Below the pieces are notes generated by a model. That model was not told the DNA's origin. It saw only the letters and a list, made by a program, of their open reading frames with translations, and did no database searches. A DNA stretch of 64,000 bases from Rhynchosporium graminicola (Eukaryota; Ascomycota; Leotiomycetes; Helotiales; Ploettnerulaceae). Below, piece by piece: positions 1-9,225 of the stretch (positions within the stretch are counted from its first letter, which is position 1; every line of letters begins with the position of its first letter). Where the stretch lies: assembly GCA_900074885.1 (NCBI GenBank), contig FJUW01000015.1, positions 353,906 to 417,905 of the forward strand, given 5' to 3'. Position numbers and translations under genes: made by a program.

Positions 1-126
1 CATCAGATGAACTTTTGAAATGACTTAGCTCCGCCACCACCATATCCATACACCAGTTCCACTCGTCGCTCATTCATCAATGATGGAAACGCCTGTTAAT
101 ACATTGTACAATTCCCCCTCACCTCT

Positions 127-774
127 CTATTTCTCAGCCTCAGCCTCAGCCTCGGGCGGTGCCAAAACCTTCTTCTCCTCCAACAGCTTCGCCAACTCTC
201 CATTCTGATGCATAGAAACCAAGATATCACAGCCACCAACAAACTCCTTCTCAACATACAACTGCGGTATCGTTGGCCATTCCGAGTATTCCTTGATACC
301 TGCACTCTCAATTAGCCTCATCCACATTGGCAACCCCCTTCAAGCCCCGATTCATTTGTTGTATAAAAGCATAGCGGGCGTGATCTCAGAGGGGCGAACT
401 CACCAGCCCTCAAAGCCTCGTCCTCAAGAACATTAAACGCTGTAAACTTCGCCGGATCCACGCCCTGCAATCCCAGGATCTGAATACTCGCTCTCGAAAA
501 CCCGCACTGCGGCATCTCGGGCGTGCCTTTCATGAATAGAACGACCGGGGCTGAGCTCACTGCTTTATCGATCGCGGCTCTGACTTCTGTTGAGAGGAAG
601 CGGGGTGTTATGGGCGAGATTCGTGGTTTGGAGGCGAATATCTTGGAATATGGACGCGAGGGTTGGCGGAATGCCTGTGGATTTAATTGTTAGCAAACGC
701 TATTCAGCAAATTAGAGTGAAGTTTAAGGATTACAAACCGATGCCAGAGGCCTTGAAAACATCTTAGTAGCCAT
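127..774 (-). CDS. GRX5: Monothiol glutaredoxin, mitochondrial Grx5 type
   Basis: The spliced model has three exons (774-739, 674-404, 299-127) with introns 738-675 and 403-300, and encodes 159 aa. Residues 1 to about 45 are Arg/Ser-rich and lack acidic residues until near the domain start, as expected of a mitochondrial presequence. The glutaredoxin domain carries [12 protein letters not shown], whose single-cysteine CGFS site is diagnostic of monothiol glutaredoxins. The glutathione-binding TIPQLYV (cis-Pro) and GGCDI motifs follow after the second intron. Grx5 proteins coordinate a [2Fe-2S] cluster with glutathione and hand it on within the mitochondrial ISC pathway. The tail after KKVLAPP is an Ala-Glu repeat encoded by a hexanucleotide microsatellite. 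The start gives the only ATG that continues into the presequence. The gene is divergent from the CAB3 homologue with 252 bp between start codons. The family call is firm; localisation is inferred. Confidence 0.93.
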
Positions 775-1026
775 TATGAGTGTGATTGTAGTTGTGGTGT
801 TGAAGCTCGAGGCTTGATGCTTGATGATCTAGACAAAATTCCATGACCGGGCCGACCAATGGAACGTTGAGTAATCGAGCCATCTTCAGCCTCGTCTGAC
901 TGTCATCCAACAGCTCATAAACATCCCACTTCAAGCTTCCCATTACAAACTAATCCCAATGAACCATTTCCCATGTGCAATGGATAATTTCAACTCTTGA
1001 TAGCTCGTCATTTCATTGCAGCGAAT
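775..1026. promoter_or_regulatory. Divergent promoter GRX5 / CAB3 homologue
   Basis: This short interval separates the start codons of two divergent genes. It holds CCAAT at 856-860 and 956-960 on the + strand, the core recognised by the fungal CCAAT-binding complex. Two tiny upstream ORFs (ATG at 973, five codons with stop; ATG at 980, seven codons with stop) precede the CAB3 start at 1027 and would lie in its leader if transcription begins upstream of 973. Regulation through these elements is inferred. Confidence 0.5.
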
Positions 1027-1818
1027 ATGCTTCCAACAACCCGCCCCGAGCACGACACCCTGCAAACACAAACCCACCGCTCATCAACACCATTCACAGC
1101 CTCCTCCCGCGCTCACGACCAAAAAACCCATCTCCTTCTCGCAGCCTCCGGCTCCGTCGCAACAATTAAAATCCCTCTCATCCTATCTTCCCTCTCGCAC
1201 CATCCAACCCTCTCCATCATCTTGATCCTCACCCACTCCGCATCCTCATTCCTCTCCGGCCAATCCGCCGAACAACCGCACTACAAATCCCTCTCGCAAA
1301 TCCCGAACGTCGATGGCATTTTCCTCGATGACGAAGAATGGGTGTTGCCCTGGAAAAGAGGGGATAGTATTCTGCATATCGAGTTGAGACGGTGGGCGGA
1401 TTGCATGGTTGTCGCGCCGCTGAGCGCGAATACGCTTGCGAAGGTTGTTGGGGGGCTGGCGGATAATCTGCTGTCCTGTGTGGTGAGGGCTTGGGATACT
1501 ACGGGTTTGGTGGAGCCGTCTACTGCTGTGGCTGTTTCTGGCGATGGTGTTGGGAACGAGGGGGAGAAGAGGAGGAAAAAGAAGAGGATTATAGTAGCTC
1601 CAGCTATGAACACGGCGATGTGGAGACATCCTATCACGACGAGGCAGATAAGGGTGCTGGAAGAGGAATGGGGCGTTGAAGGGGATGGGGAACGAGATGG
1701 ATGGTTTGAAGTCTTGAGACCGATGGAGAAAGAGCTGGCTTGTGGAGATGTGGGAGATGGAGCTATGAAGGACTGGAAGGAGATTGTTAAGGTTATTGAG
1801 CAGAGGTTGGAATTGTGA
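1027..1818 (+). CDS. CAB3: Phosphopantothenoylcysteine decarboxylase (HFCD flavoprotein)
   Basis: A single-exon ORF of 263 aa starting MLPTTRPEHD. The HFCD flavoprotein fold begins near residue 33 with HLLLAASGSVATIK, the FMN-binding start. HIELRRWAD supplies the family's catalytic histidine, and PLSANTLAK and APAMNTAMW form the FMN and substrate sites. LACGD near the C terminus is the substrate-clamp motif with its essential cysteine, so all hallmarks of an active decarboxylase are present. The enzyme converts 4'-phosphopantothenoylcysteine to 4'-phosphopantetheine in coenzyme A synthesis; in yeast this activity resides in Cab3 with Hal3/Vhs3. A Gly/Glu/Lys/Arg-rich insertion sits between the ..VRAWD and VAPAMN elements. 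In-frame sequence continues upstream to 997 but only with a TTG codon, so the ATG at 1027 is preferred. Confidence 0.93.
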   Translation: MLPTTRPEHDTLQTQTHRSSTPFTASSRAHDQKTHLLLAASGSVATIKIPLILSSLSHHPTLSIILILTHSASSFLSGQSAEQPHYKSLSQIPNVDGIFLDDEEWVLPWKRGDSILHIELRRWADCMVVAPLSANTLAKVVGGLADNLLSCVVRAWDTTGLVEPSTAVAVSGDGVGNEGEKRRKKKRIIVAPAMNTAMWRHPITTRQIRVLEEEWGVEGDGERDGWFEVLRPMEKELACGDVGDGAMKDWKEIVKVIEQRLEL

Positions 1819-3161
1819 GTATGATATTTGGGATTTGGGCGCTTTGCAGTGAGATATGCATGCATTTACATGGAGTATGAAAATGAATGGCGAGTCGTTA
1901 CTCTGGAAGCATCATTATGAGTGTTTAATGTAGAATTGGCTGGCTGAAAAGCAAAATCAGGAAAGCCTAGCGTTGTGCCCGTCGAATCTCTTCGTATTTC
2001 ATGCGTTGGTAAATGATATATACGCCTAGATTCCTAATGACCTGAAGGCTGCTTATAGGTATCATAGCACAAGCAGAGAAGACAAAATCTCGACTCAGGC
2101 GGTAGAACTCGACCACATATTCCTACAATTCTATCTTCGCGTAAGGCTAGGCTAAGCCCTGTAAATCCTGCCTCGTCATTGACTACTCACCCAATCTAAA
2201 ATCATAACTCTATACAAATTATAAGTTCCTTACAGGTAAACTTCCAAAGCTCGCGCTGCAATTAATAACAAGCAAATGCCAAGTCTAATAGCCGGAAGTT
2301 TATAAGCGAGCTTGTTTACTACCTACCACTCCAGGCGGTCAAACACAATACGGCCAAGCGTGGAGATGAACACACACACACGATATAGTGATTTGAGTAA
2401 TGGGCCGTTCCTCAGGTCAGAGTCTGACAAAGCAATCTGAAACCGACCTGCAAGGTAGAGAGATTCTAGATACAATGATTAGGAACAGACCTCCGCGCTT
2501 GTTTCTCTGCTTTGACTTTAAAACAAGCTCTCGGGCCCAGCCGCTCCTTTCGGCTCGAGAGTCAAAGGTTAGCTAGACATCGAAACGAAACGGCGGACCG
2601 ACTAGTGGAAGATCAAAGTGTAAGATATGAGATGATGCCGGGACCGAAAGTGCCGTGAGCAGAGTTATTTCATTGATACTGTGCTTTGAGATTGGTGAAT
2701 GAGAGATTTTTAAGGATGAAGGATTGAAATGAAGAAGAGTACTAGACAAGTGCAACCATATTGTTGCGAAGAGAGCCTGCAAACCAAGATCTAAATATTT
2801 ACAAGAATCTCCTAAAGAGCAGATAGCATCCAATTCGAGGCAAGACGTCTTGGAAATCTTCCCGCATGCTGAAACCGTGCTCCTGGCACCCCGTCATAAC
2901 ATCATCATTGTAATTTTGATTTGTTTTACTCCGACCTTTCTTCTGAAATTGACGCCGTTTTGATATCCAAGCATAATCTTATGCAAGTTCGCCTTGAGAT
3001 CCGCCATTCCATTCCATGCCTGTAGTATGTATGTAGATAGAGTGAATGAAACTCGTTGAGATGATCCACTCGCGATCATCGTGTACTGTATCGAGTGGGC
3101 GCGTGCTGAGAGATCGACTCTGCGAAGCATGCGCAAGGGCATGGGCTTCGAAAGATCGAAT
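1819..3161. other. Intergenic, no supportable gene
   Basis: This interval lies between the convergent CAB3 homologue and the Asp f 7-like gene and presumably holds both 3' ends. Only short overlapping frames occur (for example 2573-2833), without recognisable motifs. No repeat longer than a short CA run near 2370 was noticed. Confidence 0.6.
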
Positions 3162-4058
3162 TTAGTTGAACCACCACTCGGCAGTCGTACGACCGACACC
3201 AAACTCGGCGAGCTCAGCGAAAGCTGCGTTGGAGAGATCGATAGAGTTGCCTACGCAGCCCATACATTTGTCCATCACAATCGCGGTTGTGTTCTTGCTG
3301 CCCTTCTTGATGGTAACGGTCTTGCCGCAGTAAGGATTGCCATTAGATTGCGCACCCATCATACCGACTGGAAGAGCAATGACCTTGTCGGTTTCTCCAT
3401 TGTTGGTCTCTCCACAAGCTCCCATACCGGCTTCGTAGAAGGTGATGTCTCCTGAGCATGGCGATCCGGTTGAGCAAGGTCCACCTGAGTTGCTGACGGG
3501 GGCAGAGTGGATTGGTGCGACGACTGCAGGAGCTGCTGGTGTGGTTGCGGCGGGGGCGGGTGCAACATAGACTGCCTTTGGGGCTTCAACTACGGGTGGA
3601 GCAACGTAGGTTGGCGTCTCGATCGGAGGGGGTGCAACGTAGGTCGAAGTTGGCTCTGGCTCAGGAGATGGAGTTGGCGCAACGTACGTAGAGCTTGGTG
3701 GAGGAGCGACGTAGGTAGATTCTGGAGTAGGAGCTACATAGACCGAGGTAGAGGTGGATGTAGAAGCAGCCTTAGACTCTTTGTTGGCATTCTCGAAGAA
3801 TTGGTTTGCGACGTAAGTTGGAGATGGAGCAGCGGATGACTCTGGAGTTGGAGTAGCAGCGGCTTCGGTGGGGGCAACGAAGCCTTCGGAAACCCAGATG
3901 GTGGTTGTGACTTTCGTGGTCTCAGTGACATATTCGTAGTCAGTAACCCAAACAACCTCCTCGTTGCGTTTGTGGTGCTTAGCCATGTGTTGACGATGGG
4001 GTTGAGCGATGGCAACAGAGGCCATGAGAGCACTGAGAGCGAAAGTGGTAGACTTCAT
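3162..4058 (-). CDS. Asp f 7-like secreted protein with RlpA-type double-psi beta-barrel
   Basis: A single-exon gene of 298 aa beginning MKSTTFALSALMASVAIAQ, a classical signal peptide with likely cleavage after AIAQ. A KHHKR dibasic stretch follows and could be a Kex2-type processing site. Residues about 85-185 form a Pro/Thr/Ser/Ala-rich linker with six copies of a (T/V)YVAP motif, probably O-glycosylated and extended. Residues about 192-298 are a cysteine-containing double-psi beta-barrel beginning GGPCSTGSPCSGD with the conserved VMDKCMGC element. This arrangement is that of the Asp f 7 allergen family, related to RlpA, barwin and expansin-like barrels. The role is probably at the cell wall; catalysis is not established for the family. 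The ATG was chosen because it opens the signal peptide. The same frame stays open upstream but without another ATG. Confidence 0.88.
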   Translation of the reverse strand: MKSTTFALSALMASVAIAQPHRQHMAKHHKRNEEVVWVTDYEYVTETTKVTTTIWVSEGFVAPTEAAATPTPESSAAPSPTYVANQFFENANKESKAASTSTSTSVYVAPTPESTYVAPPPSSTYVAPTPSPEPEPTSTYVAPPPIETPTYVAPPVVEAPKAVYVAPAPAATTPAAPAVVAPIHSAPVSNSGGPCSTGSPCSGDITFYEAGMGACGETNNGETDKVIALPVGMMGAQSNGNPYCGKTVTIKKGSKNTTAIVMDKCMGCVGNSIDLSNAAFAELAEFGVGRTTAEWWFN

Positions 4059-4435
4059 GTTGATAGAATACTGTGGATTTGTGGTTCTGAAGAGGTATTG
4101 GAGAGCTTTTGAGGTCTGTTTTGATTTGGAAAGGATTGGATTGGTAGAGCAAGAATCGACGACTAGCGATCGAATGTGAGTGAAGGTGATTGAGAAGCGA
4201 TATCTCAAAGTGTATGTATGGCTTGGCTGCAAGCAGGAATGAGTGAGTGAGTGAAGGACAGAAAAAGAATGGAAATGTACAAGAGTACATATGTTGTGAA
4301 TGAATGAATGAATGAATGGGGAAAAGCAAAGAAAGATCAACAGAAACCGGATGACAACACATTCAAGTACCGGACGGGAATGCAGAAGGAGAGAAGAGGG
4401 CTCCAGAGGAGCTTGTCTCACTTGTGTCGCTCTTG

Positions 4436-4480
4436 CCTTGCTTGCCTTGCTTGCTTGCTTGCTTGCTTGCTCACTCACTC
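4436..4480. repeat. (CTTG)n / (CTCA)n microsatellite
   Basis: Tandem CTTG units pass into CACT units about 380-420 bp upstream of the Asp f 7-like start codon. This is probably in the promoter or leader. Confidence 0.85.
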
Positions 4481-4784
4481 ACCTCAGCCAATGGGTCACT
4501 CACTAATGGTAAGGCCGGCCGTCCTTGGCAGGGCTAAGTGGAGCCAGTCACGCTACCTCAGGCGGCGGGCAGATTGGATTGGCTTGGATTGGATTAGTAA
4601 CATCATGATGAAAAGCAGCGGCGCAGAGCTGGAGAATGCATAGCAGCTGCAGCTGCAGATAGGGATGATATCGTTTGATATGATATGACATGAGTGAGAT
4701 AAGATGATACGATTTGATGTACAGTACAGTACGACTTCACATGACAAGCTGTCTGCTAATATGTCAAGTCAAGGGCAACTTGAC

Positions 4785-4825
4785 CTTGACATTGACATTG
4801 ACATTGACATTGACATTGACATTGA
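4785..4825. repeat. (TTGACA)n hexanucleotide microsatellite
   Basis: About seven consecutive TTGACA units degrade at the right end into GACGTCGACGTC, a self-complementary stretch. Confidence 0.9.
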
Positions 4826-5602
4826 CGTCGACGTCAATACGGAAAGTCGAGCGAGCATGTTTGGGACGGTGAACCCGACTTTCTACTTTCCCACATCTGG
4901 ACTTGCTCGCTTGACCTAACCCGGCCCACTCCGCAACAGCCCCAAGATAGCTAGCTAGCTAGCTGTCCAATCAAGACACGAGCAAGACACATACATACAT
5001 GGCTGACTGTTCCGATCCACCTTGTTTCACATCCCATGCATGCGCGAACGAGCACGCCAGGCCCGCTCTTCCGCACCGCACCGCACACTAGGGTACATTC
5101 TTACCTTGCCTTAACTCATTCGGCCTAGTCCAGCTAGCTCAGCTCAGTCCAGCCGTCCGTCCGTCCCGTCGTGATTCCCAAGTCCCATGCTAAGAAAGAA
5201 ACCAAATACCCATACAGTACAACAACAAATCGGATGGCAGAGAGAATTGAAAAACTCGTGGATGAGATGAGGCTTGAAAGCAATGAGGAGGTCCATCAGA
5301 TCCATCTGATCCATCTGCACACTTGATCAGAAGGAAGGAAGGGAAGCCTTAGTCAGGCCTGATGAACGAGGCCAGCAGATTATGTTTATGTTACGCACAT
5401 CTTTTTCTGAAAAGCAGTCTTACCGTGGTAGAAGAAGTCTGGATGCACAAACTAATTAATGCATGCACGCCTCACCCAACGAAAACAAAACTCTGCTTTG
5501 CACTTCCCAGCTTCCGCATCTCGCTCGAGTCTTGCCAGTGTCATTCGTTCGACGAGCCGTTTTTATCTCATCTCATTTTCGTTCACTTTCTACTGCTCGT
5601 GC

Positions 5603-5629
5603 CTGTGTGTGTGTGTGTGTGTGTGTGTG
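5603..5629. repeat. (TG)n dinucleotide microsatellite
   Basis: An uninterrupted TG run of about 13 units in non-coding DNA. Confidence 0.9.
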
Positions 5630-7921
5630 CTTGCTTCGTAGGACACAAGAGTTGATATGGCCACGAGGAAAGGGAGATGCCGAGTAGCGCAATGTCGAGT
5701 CACGACCGATAAACACTCTGAACACTGCATTTGCAGCTCGTTTCAAGCCCCCCGAAGGTTGCTGCTTCCTTTTGCGCCACGAGTGAAGCGTGTGGAGATG
5801 ATAGACTTCTAATGTGGGAAGGACTGAGTAATGCCTCCCTTCCATCGAGCAAGTGCTCCCTCCCTCCGAGCCCAATCAGAGCGAGCAAGAGGAGATCATC
5901 TTTTTGTCACTCATCCCGAACATTGTCAAGAGGAGGATTCCGAACTCCACGATCTTCAACGGATCGCGCATGCTACAATTTTTACCTGGCTGGGTCATGT
6001 ATGACGAGGAAGTAAGCTAGTCGTTCGGTCTCACGTATATACTACTACTACACTTACTCAGTAGCGAGCCAAAGCAAGACGACCGCAGTCAGAGACTCCT
6101 CACTCCATTCATTGCATCACGTTGTTCTTAGATGCCACAAGAAATCTGACCCTCCAAGAACCAACTTGCTTCGTAGAAGATGCCAAAGTGAAAGGGTAGT
6201 AGTAAATTTCACCCTATCTCGTCATGCTTGCACGGATCAAAATAGAAGGGAGCAGGGTGCCGATTCCTTCCAGCTTCGGCTTCCGATATGTGCACAAAAC
6301 TTAGCTTTTCGTCTTGCACTTTTTCGAGTCACCGCTCGACCCGGAAGAAAGTCAAGCATCATCCAATTCGAACTGATTCCTGATTCCGATACTCCCCTTG
6401 CGTACTTCAAAGCTGATCATTCAAGTCTCGGAATGAGTCCAAATGTTATGACGAATTCCATCTTAACCCGAATGCTATGTTGACATGTTCCATCATGAAC
6501 GAAACATGCCCATTCTGCGTTACAATATGTATCTTCAGATGACATCAAGCTCGAGCTGGTACTGTGACATTCATCCTTTCCTTAAGCCTTACATCGACAC
6601 ATCGTATAACACAAGTGAATAGCTACGGAAGATGGAGAACCTTCTACAACACTCAAATCAAGACTTCAGAACCCACTCTACTTACACATACATCCCACGA
6701 CCCTATCAACAACACTCGCAGAACAGCCAACAGACGCAACCAACCTTCCCATGTATCCTTATCTCAGGCAATAAAACCACGAGGAACCAACGCAAAATCA
6801 TAACCTTCAAGAACTCGAAACCAGCATCCCACTCATTATCAGCATTCAGAGGGAGTTCAAAGAATCCCCTCTAGCCAGTCACCATTCTCTCCATTGAGTC
6901 ATCCTATTAACCGCCCCCTGCGAGAAACACCTATTTCAATCTCACAGTACGAGTATATACAGTGCAGCAAGCCAACCTAATATTCGCTTCCCTCTCTTGC
7001 ACGCCATCAATTCCAACCTATTCCAACTCCCTCAGAAGCACGACCTCCTCCTTTCAGAACTGTCTACAATCGTACCAAACCTACATACAAAGCTGCGCTA
7101 GAATCAGAAGCAGGATCTTTGCCTGGCTCTTCCCCACTTTTCGCGTAGGCGAAGACCCAAAAAATCAAACACTATTACACTAAACAAACGATCGCGAAGG
7201 ATCGCAGTCACATCAGAAAAGGTTCAAACACAAGATCATTTCGTACCGTATATATATATGCATAGTACTAAACGCCTCAATCGAATACTGGTATCAGCAT
7301 CCCAGATTCCCAAGACATGAAGCAAGAAGTTTAACTTGGCTGGAAGGTATCAGTAAACCCAACACTTCATCAGCATCCAGCAGCCAGCAGCCTCTAGGAA
7401 ATCCGCATTATCGATATTCTATTCAAGAAGAGAAACACACATACTCGCTCGCTCGCTCGGGCGCTCGTTGATTCCTGTCTAGAGGTTTCCACATCTTCAG
7501 TTATTTGACGAGTGTACCCAGTACAGAAAATAGTTTCGCCAGATACTGACTGAGAGCAGGCAACGCGACGTGTTCCTCTAACTTTTTGTATCCTCATCAT
7601 CCATCCATCTTTGACAGGTATATTTTTACTCTATGTTTCTCCTGGTGTACGGTATTTTTTTTTCTCCGATCCCCACACCAAAAGCCGAGATGTCTAATAA
7701 AGAGCACAGCGACTCCTTCACAACCACCGATCGATCGGAAGTGCTTCAAAGTCATGCCACAAGAATAGGAGCGGCTTCTCGCGACTACACCAGCATCATG
7801 ATTGAAAAGTTTTCGCTCTCGTCGTCTTATCTCATCGCCTTGCGTCCCAAGAGGAATCTCTTCCGAATATCCTTCATTCTCGCCGGTGGCGGGCGTGCGA
7901 ATAACACACCGTACACCGGGA

Positions 7922-7943
7922 GAGATACACACACACACACACA
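7922..7943. repeat. (AC)n dinucleotide microsatellite
   Basis: A short run of AC repeats in non-coding DNA. Confidence 0.85.
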
Positions 7944-9225
7944 TACTCATCTCTACTCCCCCTCCTCCACGTGATAAAAATCAGCGCATGTCCATCCTCA
8001 GGCGAAGCAAAGGCTTCTCTCAAAGAAGCAAAAACCATGAAAAATTCCACACATTCATATAACTCCGTTTGGAATCGTATGGCATGAATACATCATACCC
8101 CGTGACCTCTCCCGCGACGGTAAAAGTTGAACAAGCTAGCTATATGAGTGAGCACCGAGGAGCAGTAAATGAACGAGAGAATTGTCGTCGTCGTCGTCGG
8201 CTAATCAGCAGGGCCCACATGAAATCTTGAATTGATATGATGAAAGAGAAGCTGATACGCGCGGTTCTTGTGTTGTACCGGCCTTACTGAACCTGCCTGG
8301 CTGTGACTGCTCGCCTGTTGAGCGAGAGGAAGGAGCGTGAGCTTGAACTTGGCCTTTTTTTGGGGGGGGGGGGCTGGGAGATGTAATCAATAATACTTCT
8401 CGCGATGATTTGACATTGTGAGGAGGTGGATGTACGTATGCATGCTGGTAACAGACTCACATGCTGTGTTCACCTGGTCACTAACATGAGCTGATGTGCT
8501 GTGAGTTAACGTGATGATGTAATGTGATATAATCGGAGGATGGACGTGGTGGTGAGACGTGGCATTGGAACTAATTTCACTACTTCAGATGTATAGAAGA
8601 GAGGTCACAAGAATGAAGCAGGAACGAAAGAAGAATAAGAGCGACCACATGTATTCTGCTTTGACTACAGCATATATTTATCGCCCTGTCGGCATTAAGT
8701 ATAACTACAAATTCTCCCATCCCAGTTCATCCCAACTATGCAATCATGCATTCATAGCCCCGCTCACTGTGAGCTACCAGAGCTCATCATCAATCATCTA
8801 GATTCATATCCCATATTCCATATCCCATCCCTCATAGCTAAACCACCCACCCATCAATTCCAGGACTCTTTTCCGTCCATCTCCCAGCTTCCTCATATAA
8901 TGAACAGACCAAGAATCAAGCTAGATACATCTAGGAAACCAAAATTCGACAGAGAAAAGGAAACGGACCAAAAAGAAGCAAGTACAAGGTATATAGACAA
9001 GAGAGAGCACGCGCAACGCTATGCAGGAGAAGAACAAGCTGTCGGGTGCACTGGGAAACCGAGACGATGATGCTCATCAGAGCGGGAATTTTGGTTGAGA
9101 AAATAGCTGTATGCTCCTGAAGTGTCGCCAAGTAACAAAAAGGACGCTTCGCACGAGTCTGCCCTGATGCGATCGAAGAACATGTATATCTCAGCTCGGG
9201 TATTGTGGACGGATGGACACATTGC

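Larger units (their letters stand above)
4059..9225. other. Long non-coding interval with microsatellites
   Basis: Five kilobases lie between the start of the Asp f 7-like gene and the 3' end of the Zn2Cys6-hexapeptide gene, both on the minus strand. Only frames under about 125 codons occur, mostly built from simple repeats. The interval holds GAAT (4299-4318), CTTG (4436-4470), TTGACA (4785-4825), AGCT (near 4950-4965), TG (5603-5629), AC (7922-7943), GTC (about 8186-8200) and a poly-G run (about 8361-8371). It likely includes the promoter and leader of the Asp f 7-like gene; nothing else was recognised. Confidence 0.55.

Noticed and set aside
4059..4478. In-frame upstream extension of the Asp f 7-like protein by about 140 codons
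   Set aside because: No ATG occurs in the extension, it runs into a CTTG microsatellite, and it would bury the signal peptide.
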